From Candidatus Rokuibacteriota bacterium (GTDB taxonomy: Bacteria; Methylomirabilota; Methylomirabilia; Rokubacteriales; CSP1-6), in NCBI GenBank assembly GCA_003220265.1, contig QHRW01000015.1:1-64000 (forward strand): DNA of 64,000 nt, in the 5' to 3' direction. A model generated the notes under the pieces. The model saw nothing but the letters and a program-made list of their open reading frames with translations. It had not been told where the DNA came from and made no database searches. This document shows, in pieces, positions 25,973 to 34,383 of this stretch. The translations under genes were made by a program, and so were the position numbers. Every line of letters starts with the position of its first letter. Within the stretch, counting starts at the first letter, position 1.

Positions 25973-26443
25973 TCAGTTGTACCGGACCACCTCGGTGAGC
26001 GCGGTCTGCAGATTGGCGCGGACGGCGGCCAGCGACGGATGCACGGCCAGCGCGCGGCGGAAGAGGGCGGCGGCCGGTGCGTACTGCTCGAGCGCCAGGT
26101 GACAGAGGCCCTGGCCGGACAGCGCGCCGAAGTGGTGCGGCTTGCGGGCCAGCGTGGCCTCGCAGTCGCGGATGGCGCCGGCGAAGTCGCGCATCAGGTA
26201 GCGCGCGGTCGCACGCTTGTTCCACGCCTCGGCCCAGTCGGGCGCGGCGTCCACCAGCCGCGTGAAGATCGCCACGGCGCCGGCGAAGTCACGCCGCTCC
26301 ATCGCCGTCAGGCCCTCGACCAGCAGCGCGTCGTGCTCGGCACGGCCCGAGCGGCACCACATGGCCCACAGCGCGGCCTCGGCCCGGGCGATCTGCGCGG
26401 GGTCGCTGCCCCGCAGGGCGTCGAGCGCTTCCGCTTCGCTCAT
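25973..26443 (-). CDS. Small TPR-repeat protein
   Basis: 156 aa from the ATG at 26443; the longer ORF upstream reads through the repeat array and is rejected. Two to three tetratricopeptide-like helical hairpins are visible, for example WNKRATARYLMRDFAGAI and GLCHLALEQYAPAAALFRRA. It is cytosolic (no signal) and probably a protein-binding scaffold. It sits 28 bp upstream of the rhodanese gene in the same direction and could be part of that operon. It diverges from the NTF2-like gene. Confidence 0.75.
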   Translation of the reverse strand: MSEAEALDALRGSDPAQIARAEAALWAMWCRSGRAEHDALLVEGLTAMERRDFAGAVAIFTRLVDAAPDWAEAWNKRATARYLMRDFAGAIRDCEATLARKPHHFGALSGQGLCHLALEQYAPAAALFRRALAVHPSLAAVRANLQTALTEVVRYN

Positions 26444-26476
26444 GGCATGCTCGGGTCGCACACGAGGAGGACCTCC

Positions 26477-26902
26477 ATGAGCATCGTGCGCGACTTCGAG
26501 AAGGCGTTCAACCGGCAGGACGTGGACGGTCTGCTGGCGTGCTTCACCGAGCGCGGCAGCTACGTGGACACGTTCTTCGGCGTTCACACCGGCCAGGCCG
26601 CGCTGCGCGAGATGTTCACGCGGATGTTCCGCGAGGGCCGTGACTACTCCTGGGGGATGGACGTCGTCGTCGAGACGCCTGCCGCGGCCGCCGCGGAGTG
26701 GACGTTCGGCTACGTCGTGAGCGACGCGGTCCCGCGCAGCGCGGGACGACGCGTGCGCTTTCGCGGCATGAGCGTGTTCGAGCTCGACGGCGGGCGCGTC
26801 GCGCGCTACCGCGAGTACTTCAACGAGGGCGTGGCGCTCCTCCAGCTCGGCTTCAAGCCCGAGTCGATCGCCAAGGTACTCGGCCGCAAGCTGGCGGGTT
26901 AA
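26477..26902 (+). CDS. SnoaL/NTF2-like fold protein
   Basis: 141 aa with a good GAGGAGG ribosome binding site. The sequence has the NTF2-like pattern (FEKAFNRQDVDGLLACFTERGSYVD at the start; FRGMSVFELDGGRVARYREYF at the end) found in SnoaL-type cyclases, isomerases and many proteins of unknown role. No catalytic residue is decisive. Its stop codon and last codons lie inside the first unit of the downstream repeat array. Confidence 0.8.
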   Translation: MSIVRDFEKAFNRQDVDGLLACFTERGSYVDTFFGVHTGQAALREMFTRMFREGRDYSWGMDVVVETPAAAAAEWTFGYVVSDAVPRSAGRRVRFRGMSVFELDGGRVARYREYFNEGVALLQLGFKPESIAKVLGRKLAG

Positions 26903-27186
26903 CGAGAGCCGCCACGGCTTCGCCAGGGTGGCTCGAGCGTCTGGTGGTATGGGGCCATCTCTCGGGGCTGCAAGCGACCGTCTAGGGGTATGGGGCCGTC
27001 TCGGGGCTGCAAGCGAGCGGGTTAACGAGAGCCGCCACGGCTTCGCCGGGATGGCTCGAGCGTCTGGGGGTATGGGGGCCATCTCGGGGCTGCAAGCGAG
27101 CGGGTTAACGAGAGCCGCCACGGCTTCGCCGGGGTGGCTCGAGCGTCCGGGGGGTATGGGGGCCATCTCGGGGCCCCCATCTCTAT
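26896..27186 (+). repeat. Tandem repeat array with GC hairpins (about 83-bp unit)
   Basis: The segment GGGTTAACGAGAGCCGCCAC recurs at 26896, 27019 and 27102, with spacing of 123 and 83 bp. Each unit holds a hairpin GAGCC...CGGC-TTC-GCC(G)...GGCTC followed by runs of G and GGGGCC. The array ends in a complete family-A hairpin (arms 27158-27164 and 27172-27178, 7-nt loop). It fills the gap between the convergent NTF2-like and DoxX-like genes. There is no coding function and no unique spacers, so it is not a CRISPR. Confidence 0.75.
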
Positions 27187-27668
27187 GGACGCTTACGCGG
27201 GGGCTCGACGGCGTCCTGGTACTGGACGGCCAGCCGGGCCAGGGCGAGCGCGCCCAGCGAGAGCGCGGCATCACGGAGCGCGATGTCGACGAAGCCGGGC
27301 ATCAGCATGAGGTTGGCGACGATCGCCCACAGCCAGAGAGCCACCAGCCAGCCGCCCAGGCGCGGCGCGAACGCCACCAGCAGCCCGGCGAGAATCTCGA
27401 CGATGCCCACCGTATACATGATGCGCTGCGCGCTGAGGCCCAGCATGTCCGACACGGCGGGGGCGAGGTATTCATGCCACGGCGCCAGCACGTTGAAGAA
27501 CTTGTCGGCGCCGGCGGTGAGCGGAATCACGACGAACGCCCAGTGAAGGAGCTGGAAGGCCTGCCAGGCCGGGCCCTCGGCGATGACGACGGCCCGGGCC
27601 TGGGCGGTCGCGGTCGCAGCCGCGGCCGGACGTTCGACACGCTCGAGACGCTGGGGCAGAGCCAACAC
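27183..27668 (-). CDS. DoxX-like integral membrane protein
   Basis: 161 aa with a GTG start and a GGTGGAGG ribosome binding site. Four hydrophobic helices are seen (about 40-58, 85-105, 108-125 and 130-150), with the pattern FVVIPLTAGADKFF typical of the DoxX/DoxD family. These are quinone-linked or stress-associated membrane proteins; its own role is not known. The leader upstream shares a repeat-like segment with the PPC gene's leader. A family-A hairpin begins 4 nt after its stop. Confidence 0.75.
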   Translation of the reverse strand: MLALPQRLERVERPAAAATATAQARAVVIAEGPAWQAFQLLHWAFVVIPLTAGADKFFNVLAPWHEYLAPAVSDMLGLSAQRIMYTVGIVEILAGLLVAFAPRLGGWLVALWLWAIVANLMLMPGFVDIALRDAALSLGALALARLAVQYQDAVEPPRKRP

Positions 27669-27686
27669 TGAGCACCTCCACCCGCA

Positions 27687-27712
27687 AAGGTTTGCAAGGC
27701 CGATGCCGTCGG
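27687..27712 (-). promoter_or_regulatory. Shared leader segment upstream of DoxX-like gene
   Basis: The minus-strand leader holds CCGACGGCATC...TTGCAAACCTTT, which is nearly the same as the leader of the PPC-domain gene (28195-28221), at similar distance from the start. It could be a common regulator site or a duplicated 5' UTR element. Confidence 0.35.
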
Positions 27713-27723
27713 GGCTTGCAGAT

Positions 27724-28176
27724 CTATGCGGCCCGCGCCTCTTCGCCCAGGTCGATCAGCGCCAGGCCCGACTCGGGATCCAGCCGGCGCTGCAGATGCC
27801 GCGGCGACTCCTCGACGATGACCTCCAGCGTCGGCCACACGTGGCCCTCGAGCAGGTGACCGCCGCGCGTGCTGCCGTCGCGGCGGCCGACCACGATGTG
27901 GCCGTGGACCTTGGGCTTCTCGCCATCGAGCGTGACGACGCCCAGCAGCGAGAGAACTTCGACCTGCTCGGGCAGCGCGATCCTCTGGTACTGCCGCGAC
28001 TGGCGATCGAAGTAGCCGAGCGTCACGTCGCTGAGCGCGCCGATGGCGGTGATCTGGCTGGCGCGCAGGCTCTCGCGGCTGGCGAACGTGCTGAGGCCCT
28101 GCACGACCTCCTCGCCCTTGTCGAACACGACGACGAACGTCCGCTCGGCGCGGTCGAGCAGCAGCGTGGATTTCAT
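27724..28176 (-). CDS. PPC-domain (DUF296/AF0104-like) protein
   Basis: 150 aa from the ATG at 28176, with a GGGAGG ribosome binding site. The sequence fits the PPC fold (PF03479): the N-terminus runs RTFVVVFDKGEEVVQGLSTFA, the middle SQITAIGALSDVTLGYFD, and the end HGHIVVGRRDGSTRGGHLLEG. In plants this fold is found with AT-hook DNA-binding proteins. In bacteria it occurs alone, and the conserved histidines suggest a metal site. The bacterial role is unclear. Confidence 0.8.
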   Translation of the reverse strand: MKSTLLLDRAERTFVVVFDKGEEVVQGLSTFASRESLRASQITAIGALSDVTLGYFDRQSRQYQRIALPEQVEVLSLLGVVTLDGEKPKVHGHIVVGRRDGSTRGGHLLEGHVWPTLEVIVEESPRHLQRRLDPESGLALIDLGEEARAA

Positions 28177-28194
28177 GACGGGCCTCCCGCATGG

Positions 28195-28221
28195 AAGGCT
28201 TTGCAACGGCGCTGCCGTCGG
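28195..28221 (-). promoter_or_regulatory. Shared leader segment upstream of PPC gene
   Basis: The minus-strand segment CCGACGGCAGCGCCG...TTGCAAAGCCTT includes a CGGCAGCGCCG hairpin and lies about 20 nt before the start codon. It is the second copy of the leader motif seen before the DoxX-like gene. Confidence 0.35.
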
Positions 28222-28226
28222 ATGGG

Positions 28227-29405
28227 TCAGATGATCCGCTGCTCGGCGAGCCCCTTCTGCTCGGCCTCGGTGTAGCCCAGCTCGCCGAGGATGGCGGCGT
28301 TGTCCTGGCCCAGGAGCGGCGCGGGACGATCGACGGCGCCGGGGGTGTCGGAGAGCTTGACCGGGACGCCGAGCGCCTTGACGGGGCCGGCGCCGGGATG
28401 GACGAGGTCGACGACCATCTCGCGGGCCAGCGTGTGCGGGTCGGCGAGCGCCTCCGGATAGGTGTTGATCGAGCCGGCCGGCACGCCGGCCTTGTCGAGG
28501 CGGGCCAGCCAGTGGGCGCGCGGCGCCTGCGCCGTGGTCTTCTCGATCAGCGGGATGAGCGCGGCGCGATGACGCATGCGCTCGCGCGAGCCCGCGAAGC
28601 GGGGATCGGCCGCGAGATCGGGGCGCTCGATCGCCCGGCAGAAGGCCTCGAACAGCTTGTCGTTGTTGGCGCCCACCGTGAACCAGCCGTCGCTGGCCCG
28701 CAGCGCCTGGTACGGCGCGGCCAGCCGATGCGCCGAGCCGAGCGCTCTGGGCGCGCGGTGGGTCACCCAGTGCTCCGTCGCTTCCCACACCGTGAGCGCG
28801 ACGGCCGCCTCCAGCAGGGACGTGTCCACGAGCTGCCCCTCGCCGGTGCGCTCGCGCGCTTCCAGCGCGCAGAGGATGCCGTAGGCGCCGAAGAGGCCCG
28901 CCGAGAGATCGCTGACGGGCAGCCCGGCCTTGGCCGGCGCGCCGTCCTCGTCGCCGGTCACGCTCATGATCCCGCTCATGCCCTGCGCGATCAGGTCGTA
29001 GCCGCCGCGCGGCGCGTAGGGGCCCGTCATGCCGAAGCCGGAGATCGAGCAGTAGACGAGCCGCGGATTGACGGCGCGCAGGTCCTCGTACGCCACGCCG
29101 AGCCGGCCCGCCACGCCCGGGCGATAGTTCTGCACGAAGACGTCGGCGGTCTTCACGAGCCGGCGGATGATCTCCACGCCCTCCGGGCGCTTGAGATCCA
29201 CCGTGATGCCGCGCTTGTCGCGGTTCATGGCCAGGAAGGTTCCGCTGTGGCCGTTCTTGCTGGCGGCGCCGCGGCGCATGTCCTCGCCGCCGGGCGGCTC
29301 CACCTTGATGACGTCGGCGCCCATGTCGGCGAGGTTCATCGTGCAGAACGGCGCCGCCATCGCCTGCGTCACGTCGATCACGCGGATGCCTTCGAGCGCC
29401 TTCAC
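28227..29405 (-). CDS. CaiB/BaiF-type (family III) CoA-transferase
   Basis: 392 aa with a GTG start at 29405. Family III features include LADMGADVIKVEPPGGEDMRR with the catalytic-Asp region further on, NRDKRGITVDLKRPEG, FVQNYRPGVAGRLG and GFGMTGPYAPRGGYD. These enzymes transfer CoA between carboxylic acids; formyl-CoA transferase and carnitine-CoA transferase are named relatives, but the substrate pair is unknown. A very similar second copy lies at 29971-31167, and a gamma carbonic anhydrase-like gene sits between the two. Confidence 0.87.
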   Translation of the reverse strand: MKALEGIRVIDVTQAMAAPFCTMNLADMGADVIKVEPPGGEDMRRGAASKNGHSGTFLAMNRDKRGITVDLKRPEGVEIIRRLVKTADVFVQNYRPGVAGRLGVAYEDLRAVNPRLVYCSISGFGMTGPYAPRGGYDLIAQGMSGIMSVTGDEDGAPAKAGLPVSDLSAGLFGAYGILCALEARERTGEGQLVDTSLLEAAVALTVWEATEHWVTHRAPRALGSAHRLAAPYQALRASDGWFTVGANNDKLFEAFCRAIERPDLAADPRFAGSRERMRHRAALIPLIEKTTAQAPRAHWLARLDKAGVPAGSINTYPEALADPHTLAREMVVDLVHPGAGPVKALGVPVKLSDTPGAVDRPAPLLGQDNAAILGELGYTEAEQKGLAEQRII

Positions 29406-29419
29406 TCGACGACCATGGG

Positions 29420-29974
29420 TTATTTGCTCGCCTCGCCCTCGGCTCGCACTACCTTCCACGCGCCGCCGTGGTGCTCGCGCTGCCAGAGCTCGAGGTACTC
29501 GCGCGAATTGCGCAGGATGTCGTCGAGCTCCGCCTGGTTCATCTGACGCACGAGCTTGGCGGGCACGCCCATCACCAGCGTGCCGGCGGACACGACCTTG
29601 CCGGGCGGCACCACGGCGCCGGCGCCGACCTGGGCATTGTCCTCGATGACGGCGCCCGTCAGCACGACGGCGCCGATTCCGATGCGCACGTTGTTGCCGA
29701 CCGTGCAGGCGTGCACGACGCAGCGATGACCGATGGTGACGCCCTCGCCGATGATGCACGGGCTCTCGGGCGTGACGTGCACGACGGAGCCGTCCTGCAC
29801 GTTGCTATTGCGGCCGATCCGGATGTACTGGCCCTCGTCGCCGCGCACGACAGCGAACGGCCAGATGCTCACGCCCTCGGCCAGCTCCACGTCGCCGATG
29901 ACGAGCGCGGCGGGATCGACCCAGGCGCCCGGATGGATGCGCGGGGTGCGGCCCGGCACCGAGCGGATCGTCAC
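29420..29974 (-). CDS. Gamma carbonic anhydrase-like hexapeptide protein
   Basis: 184 aa with the GTG start at 29974 overlapping the upstream TGA. It is a left-handed beta-helix protein: repeated hexapeptides such as VIGDVELAEGVSIWPFAVV, GEGVTIGHRCVVHACTVG and GAVIEDNAQVGAGAVV. The histidines in SVVHVTPE and GHRCVVHAC match metal ligands of gamma carbonic anhydrases and PaaY/YrdA-like proteins. PaaY-type members accompany CoA-linked aromatic degradation, which fits the flanking CoA-transferases. Catalytic activity is not shown. Confidence 0.87.
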   Translation of the reverse strand: MTIRSVPGRTPRIHPGAWVDPAALVIGDVELAEGVSIWPFAVVRGDEGQYIRIGRNSNVQDGSVVHVTPESPCIIGEGVTIGHRCVVHACTVGNNVRIGIGAVVLTGAVIEDNAQVGAGAVVPPGKVVSAGTLVMGVPAKLVRQMNQAELDDILRNSREYLELWQREHHGGAWKVVRAEGEASK

Positions 29975-31167
29975 CCTATGACCTGCTCGCGACGGAGCGT
30001 CTCGATCTCGTGCTCGCCCAGGCCGAGCTCGCGCAGGATGGCGTCGGTGTCCTGGCCGAGGGTGGGCGCGGCGGCGGCCAGCAGCGGCGGCGTGGCCGAC
30101 ATCTTCACGGGATTGCCGAGCGCGCTCACGGGGCCGGCTTCCGGGTGCATGAGCGTCTGCACCATGCCGCGCGCGCGCACGTGCGGATCGGCGAGCGCCT
30201 CCGGCACGCTGTTGATCGGTCCGGCCGGCACGCCGGCCGCCTCGCACTGCGCCAGCCAGTGCGCGCGCGGCTCGCGCACCGTCACCGCCTCGATGAGCGC
30301 TTCCAGCTCGGCGCGATGCTGCAGGCGGAGGGCGACGCTGGCGAAGCGCGCGTCACTCACGAGATGGTCGAGGCCGAGGATCTTGCAGAAGCGCGGGAAG
30401 AGATTCTGGTTGGCGGCGCCCACGGTGAAGTGCCCGTCGCTCGCGCGGAAGGCCTGGTACGGCGCGTTCAGCCGGTGCGCGGTGCCGAGCCCGCGCGGCA
30501 CCTGGCCGGTGAACCAGTACTCGGTGGCCTCCCACGCCGAGAGCGCCAGGCCCGCCTCGAACAGCGACGTGTCCACGAGCTGGCCGCGGCCGGTCACGCG
30601 GCGCGCGCGCACCGCGCACAGGATCCCGAAGAGCCCGAACAGCCCCGCGCCGAGATCGGTGATGGGCACGCCCACTTTCACGGGCGCGCCGCCCTCGCTC
30701 CCGGTGGCGCTCATGATGCCGCTCATGCCCTGCGCGATCAGGTCGTAGCCGCCGCGCTCGGCGTACGGGCCCGTCTGGCCGAAGCCGGAGATCGAGCAGT
30801 AGATCAGCCGCGGGTTGATCGCCGCCAGCGTGGCGTAGTCCACGCCGAGCCGCCTGGCCACGCCCGGCCGGTAGTTCTCGATGAGGACGTCGGCCGTCGC
30901 CACGAGCTTCTTCAGCACGGCCACGCCCTCGCCGCGCTTGAGGTCGAGCACGAGCCCGCGCTTGTTGCGGTTCACCGCCAGGAACGGCGCCGACACGCCG
31001 GGCGCGGCCTCGAGATCCATGGCACGCGTCGTCTCGCCGCCGGGCGGCTCGATCTTGATGACGTCCGCGCCCATGTCCGCCAGCAGCATCGCGCAGAACG
31101 GGCCCGCCATCACCTGCGTCTGGTCGAGGACGCGCAGCCCCTCGAGCGCTCGCGGCCGGTCACTCAC
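29971..31167 (-). CDS. CaiB/BaiF-type (family III) CoA-transferase
   Basis: 398 aa with a GTG start at 31167, with the same block order as the 28227-29405 protein (LADMGADVIKIEPPGGETTR, NRNKRGLVLDLKRGEG, VLIENYRPGVARRLG, GQTGPYAERGGYD). The two are close paralogues and probably arose by duplication, though differences in the substrate-binding part suggest different acyl groups. It is first of the three-gene operon. It diverges from the small membrane-protein gene at 31213. Confidence 0.87.
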   Translation of the reverse strand: MSDRPRALEGLRVLDQTQVMAGPFCAMLLADMGADVIKIEPPGGETTRAMDLEAAPGVSAPFLAVNRNKRGLVLDLKRGEGVAVLKKLVATADVLIENYRPGVARRLGVDYATLAAINPRLIYCSISGFGQTGPYAERGGYDLIAQGMSGIMSATGSEGGAPVKVGVPITDLGAGLFGLFGILCAVRARRVTGRGQLVDTSLFEAGLALSAWEATEYWFTGQVPRGLGTAHRLNAPYQAFRASDGHFTVGAANQNLFPRFCKILGLDHLVSDARFASVALRLQHRAELEALIEAVTVREPRAHWLAQCEAAGVPAGPINSVPEALADPHVRARGMVQTLMHPEAGPVSALGNPVKMSATPPLLAAAAPTLGQDTDAILRELGLGEHEIETLRREQVIG

Positions 31168-31212
31168 GTCAGGCAGTCTACAACGGCATGCGGATTGCTC
31201 GATGACACCAGC

Positions 31213-31584
31213 ATGTCGTCGCTGTCCTGGACGCCGGTCATGATGGTCATCGGCCTGGTGCTCGTCATCGGCGCGGCGGGCTTCGCGGGCTTGTACTTTT
31301 TCGCCGTGCGAAGCCGGCGTGACGACGAGGCCTCGGCACTCCAGCAGGCGCTCACCGAGCCGCTGGCCCGCGAGCCCGCGCTGGCGGGCGCCGGCGTGCT
31401 GGTCGTGGTGACGGCCCCCTGGCGTGGCCGCCCGCGCGTCGAGCTGACTGGCTGGGCGCCATCGCCCGAGATGCGCGACGCCGCCGTGCGCGCGATCGCG
31501 CGCGAAGCCTCGCGCCTTGGCCGCCCCGTGCGCATGATCGACCACCTGGAAATCCTCGACCGCAGCGCGCGTCGTCCGGCTTAG
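31213..31584 (+). CDS. Small membrane protein of unknown function
   Basis: 123 aa. An N-terminal hydrophobic helix (about 8-32, WTPVMMVIGLVLVIGAAGF) is followed by a charged cytosolic or periplasmic part with a strand-helix-strand pattern (VVVTAPWRGRPRVELTGW; MRDAAVRAIAREASRLG; VRMIDHLEILD), which might be a BON-like fold. I do not recognise the family. It precedes the ACT-domain gene by 56 bp. Confidence 0.6.
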   Translation: MSSLSWTPVMMVIGLVLVIGAAGFAGLYFFAVRSRRDDEASALQQALTEPLAREPALAGAGVLVVVTAPWRGRPRVELTGWAPSPEMRDAAVRAIAREASRLGRPVRMIDHLEILDRSARRPA

Positions 31585-31640
31585 TGGTACCTTTCTCCCC
31601 GTCCCCGGGCGTCCGTCCGGCGGGGCGGAAGGAGCCGTCA

Positions 31641-32054
31641 ATGGCCGACAGCGTGCGCGTCGTCGAGTACTTCTACGTGACCGTGCCCCAGAAGCCCGGC
31701 GTCGGCGCCGCGTTGCTGAACGAGCTCCGCCAGGCCGGCGTCAACCTGCTCGCGCTGTCCGGATTTCCGAGCGGTCGTGGCGCCCAGATCGACTTCATCC
31801 CCGAGGACGGCGCCGCCTTTCGCGCCGCCGCCAAGAAGGCCAAGTGGAAGGTCACGGGTCCCAAGAAGGCGTTCCTGCTCGCCGGCGACGATCGCCCCGG
31901 CGCCGTCGCCGAGGTCTTGCAGAAGCTCGCCGACGCCAAGATCAACGTGATGGCGGTCGACGCGGCCTGCGCGGGCAGCGGGCGCTACGGCGCCATCCTC
32001 TGGGTGGCGCCGCGCGACGTTCCCCGCGCGGCCCGCACGCTGGGCGCGGCGTGA
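31641..32054 (+). CDS. ACT-domain protein
   Basis: 137 aa with a clear GGAAGGA ribosome binding site. Two ACT-like modules are seen: VTVPQKPGVGAALLNELRQAGVNLLAL and LLAGDDRPGAVAEVLQKLADAKINV, each with the strand-helix pattern and Gly that bind amino acids or other small ligands. It carries no enzyme domain, so it is a stand-alone ligand sensor or subunit. Its stop overlaps the next ATG, so it belongs with the TIM-barrel and CCG-domain genes. Confidence 0.78.
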   Translation: MADSVRVVEYFYVTVPQKPGVGAALLNELRQAGVNLLALSGFPSGRGAQIDFIPEDGAAFRAAAKKAKWKVTGPKKAFLLAGDDRPGAVAEVLQKLADAKINVMAVDAACAGSGRYGAILWVAPRDVPRAARTLGAA

Positions 32055-32869
32055 TGCGCCGCCGCCTCGCGCTCCACACGTGGACGCTCGACGCCACGCC
32101 GCTGGCGGAGGCGCTGCGCATCGCGCGCGCGGCCGGCTGGGACGGCGTCGAGCTGCGGCGGCTCGACTTCAAGCGCGCCGAGGAGTCGGGCCACCCGGCC
32201 GACTCCGTGCTCGACCTCGTGCGAGCCAGCGGGCTGCCCGTGGCCTGCGTCGGCGTGGAGTTCGGCTGGATGTGGAGCGACGGCGCCGAGCGCACGCGCT
32301 TGCTCGACGTCTTCGACGAGCAGTGCCGGCGGGCCGCCGCGCTCGGCTGCGCGACGGTGATGAGCCCGGTGGACAAGGATCGCGGCGACATCGCGCGCGC
32401 GGTGTCGAGCGTGCGCGAGGTGGGCGACATCGCCGCGCGCCACGGCGTGCGGCTGGCCCTCGAGTTCAACTCGCAGTGCGCCCAGCTCAACACGCTCGCC
32501 GCCGTGCGCGAGGTCGTCGCCCGCGCCGCCCACCCGCACTGCGGGCTGCTGCTCGACACCTATCACCTGGGCCGGAGCGGCGCCTCGCTGAAGCAGGTGG
32601 AGGACGTGAGCCCGGCCGAGATCGCCTACGTGCAGTTCAGCGACCCGCCGCGCACCGGCCTGGAGCCAGGCAAGGCGCTCGACCGCCTGCCCCCCGGGCA
32701 GGGATCGTATGCGTTCGGCGAGTTCTTCGCGCTGATGGCCGCCAAGGGCTACCCGGGCTTCGCCTCCTACGAGGCGCCCAACGAGGCGGCGTGGAAGCGC
32801 GATCCCGCCGACGTGGCGCGCGAGGCGCTGGCGGCGACGCGCGCGGTGCTGCCGGAGGACGGGCGTTGA
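32054..32869 (+). CDS. TIM-barrel sugar phosphate isomerase/epimerase-like protein
   Basis: 271 aa. The fold is that of the xylose isomerase-like AP endonuclease 2 family: WDGVELRRLDF, VACVGVEFG, LALEFNSQC, GLLLDTYHLGRSG and YVQFSDPP mark successive barrel strands with Glu/Asp/His metal ligands. It probably interconverts or dehydrates a sugar-type substrate; inosose dehydratase and hydroxypyruvate isomerase are family members, but the activity here is unknown. It overlaps both neighbours. Confidence 0.82.
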   Translation: MRRRLALHTWTLDATPLAEALRIARAAGWDGVELRRLDFKRAEESGHPADSVLDLVRASGLPVACVGVEFGWMWSDGAERTRLLDVFDEQCRRAAALGCATVMSPVDKDRGDIARAVSSVREVGDIAARHGVRLALEFNSQCAQLNTLAAVREVVARAAHPHCGLLLDTYHLGRSGASLKQVEDVSPAEIAYVQFSDPPRTGLEPGKALDRLPPGQGSYAFGEFFALMAAKGYPGFASYEAPNEAAWKRDPADVAREALAATRAVLPEDGR

Positions 32870-33849
32870 GCTACGACTATCGCGGCTACTTCGGCGACAT
32901 CACGCTCACGCACGACCTCACCACGCGGCCCGAGGACCGGCGCTGGCGGCTGACGCCGCCGCCGGCCGAGGGCGAGCACCACGACGTCGTGCTCTATCTC
33001 GGCTGCAACGTCCTCCGCACCTCGCACATGGTGCGCACGGTGACGGCGATCTTCGACCGGCTCGGTCTCGACTACGTCGCGGTGGGGGGCCCGACGTACT
33101 GCTGCGGCATCCAGCACCACAAGCAGGGTGACGTGGCCTCCGCCGAGGGCATGAGCCGCGCCACCATTCGCCTGTTCGAGCGCTTCACGCCCCGCGAGAT
33201 CGTCATGTGGTGCCCGTCGTGCATCTACTTCTACGACGAGGTCCAGCACCTGCCGATGCCGGTGCCGTTTCGCCAGGCCGCGGAGTTCCTCGTCGAGCAC
33301 CTGCCGCGGCTGACGTTCTCGCGCGAGGTGCGGCAGCGCGTGGCCCTGCACAGCCACGTGGCGAGCGACGCGCGCCGTCGCGAGGGCGACGCCGGCCGCC
33401 GCCTGCTGGAGGCCGTGCCCGGGCTCACCTTCGTGCCGATCGAGCCGGAGCCGCGCTTCGGTCGCATCTGCACGGTCGACGTGCAGCGCGAGGTCGGCCC
33501 CGAGACGTGGAACGGAATGGTGCGCGACGAGATCGCGCGCGCCCGCGCCGGCGGCGCCGACACGCTGGCGACGATCTATCACGGCTGTCAGCGCCTGCTG
33601 TGCGGCTTCGAGGCCGGCGCCCCGCTGGCGATCGAGCACTATCTGTCCGTGTTCGCGCGTGGGCTCGGCATCGAGTTCGAAGACACCTACAAGAGATGGA
33701 TGCTGTCGGGCGACCCCGAGGCGATCCTGGCCGAGGCCACGCCGTGCATGGAGGCCAACGCCGTCGACGCCGGCCGCGCCCGTGCGTTCGTCGAGCGCAC
33801 GTTCGTCCCGCTGCGCCTTTCGCCGCCCGAGGCCTCCGCGCCGTCGTAA
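32866..33849 (+). CDS. CCG-domain (heterodisulfide reductase subunit B-like) protein
   Basis: 327 aa, probably starting at a TTG (32866) that overlaps the preceding TGA. The first CCG-like motif is LGCNVLRTSHMV ... GPTYCCGIQHHKQG and a second cysteine pair sits in WCPSCIYFY. A weaker cluster later in the protein (HGCQRLLCGFE) completes the two-cluster pattern. Proteins of this type hold non-cubane 4Fe-4S clusters in Hdr-like or glycolate-oxidase-like complexes. Here no flavoprotein partner is adjacent, so the redox partner is unknown. A lone weak start codon makes the N-terminus less certain. Confidence 0.72.
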   Translation: MSYDYRGYFGDITLTHDLTTRPEDRRWRLTPPPAEGEHHDVVLYLGCNVLRTSHMVRTVTAIFDRLGLDYVAVGGPTYCCGIQHHKQGDVASAEGMSRATIRLFERFTPREIVMWCPSCIYFYDEVQHLPMPVPFRQAAEFLVEHLPRLTFSREVRQRVALHSHVASDARRREGDAGRRLLEAVPGLTFVPIEPEPRFGRICTVDVQREVGPETWNGMVRDEIARARAGGADTLATIYHGCQRLLCGFEAGAPLAIEHYLSVFARGLGIEFEDTYKRWMLSGDPEAILAEATPCMEANAVDAGRARAFVERTFVPLRLSPPEASAPS

Positions 33850-33850
33850 C

Positions 33851-34285
33851 GTGACGCCCGAGTTCGCGGCGCCGACGGCAGCCGAGCGTCTGTTCAACCG
33901 GGTGTTCGGCCTGCTCGTGGGGCTCGGGCTTGGACCGCGCGACTACTATCTCTTGCAGGTCCGCGGTCGCACGACCGGCCGTGTGCGCTCGACCCCCGTG
34001 AACGTCGTGGAAGTGGACGGCCACCGGTTCCTGGTGGCGCCGCGCGGCCGCACCCAGTGGGTCCGCAACGCCGAGGTCGCGAAGACCGTCGTGCTCAAGG
34101 TCGGCCGCCGCCGCCACACGTATCGCCTCCAGCCGCTGGCCGATGCCGACAAGCCCGAAGTGCTGCGCGCCTACGTCGAACGGTTCAGGAGGTTCGTGCA
34201 GCGCTACTTCCCGGTGCAAGCGGCGTCACCGGCCTCCGCGTTCATCCCCATCGCGGCCCGCTACCCGGTGTTCGAGCTGCTGTAA
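33851..34285 (+). CDS. F420-dependent quinone reductase-like (DUF385/nitroreductase) protein
   Basis: 144 aa with a GTG start one base after the preceding TAA. The sequence has the split beta-barrel pattern LQVRGRTTGRVRSTPVNVVEVDGHRFLVAPRG ... WVRNAEVAKTVVLKVGRR, typical of deazaflavin (F420)-dependent reductases of the Ddn/DUF385 type. If the cofactor assignment is right, the organism makes F420. FMN or heme binding is possible for the same fold. Confidence 0.8.
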   Translation: MTPEFAAPTAAERLFNRVFGLLVGLGLGPRDYYLLQVRGRTTGRVRSTPVNVVEVDGHRFLVAPRGRTQWVRNAEVAKTVVLKVGRRRHTYRLQPLADADKPEVLRAYVERFRRFVQRYFPVQAASPASAFIPIAARYPVFELL

Positions 34286-34383
34286 CGCCCCGGAAAACAA
34301 CGGGCAAGGCAGTTCTAGGGGCGTCGGCGAGCGATCCGCTATCCTGAACGTTGCCTGGCTTCGACTCGTGGGAAGGGGGACCC

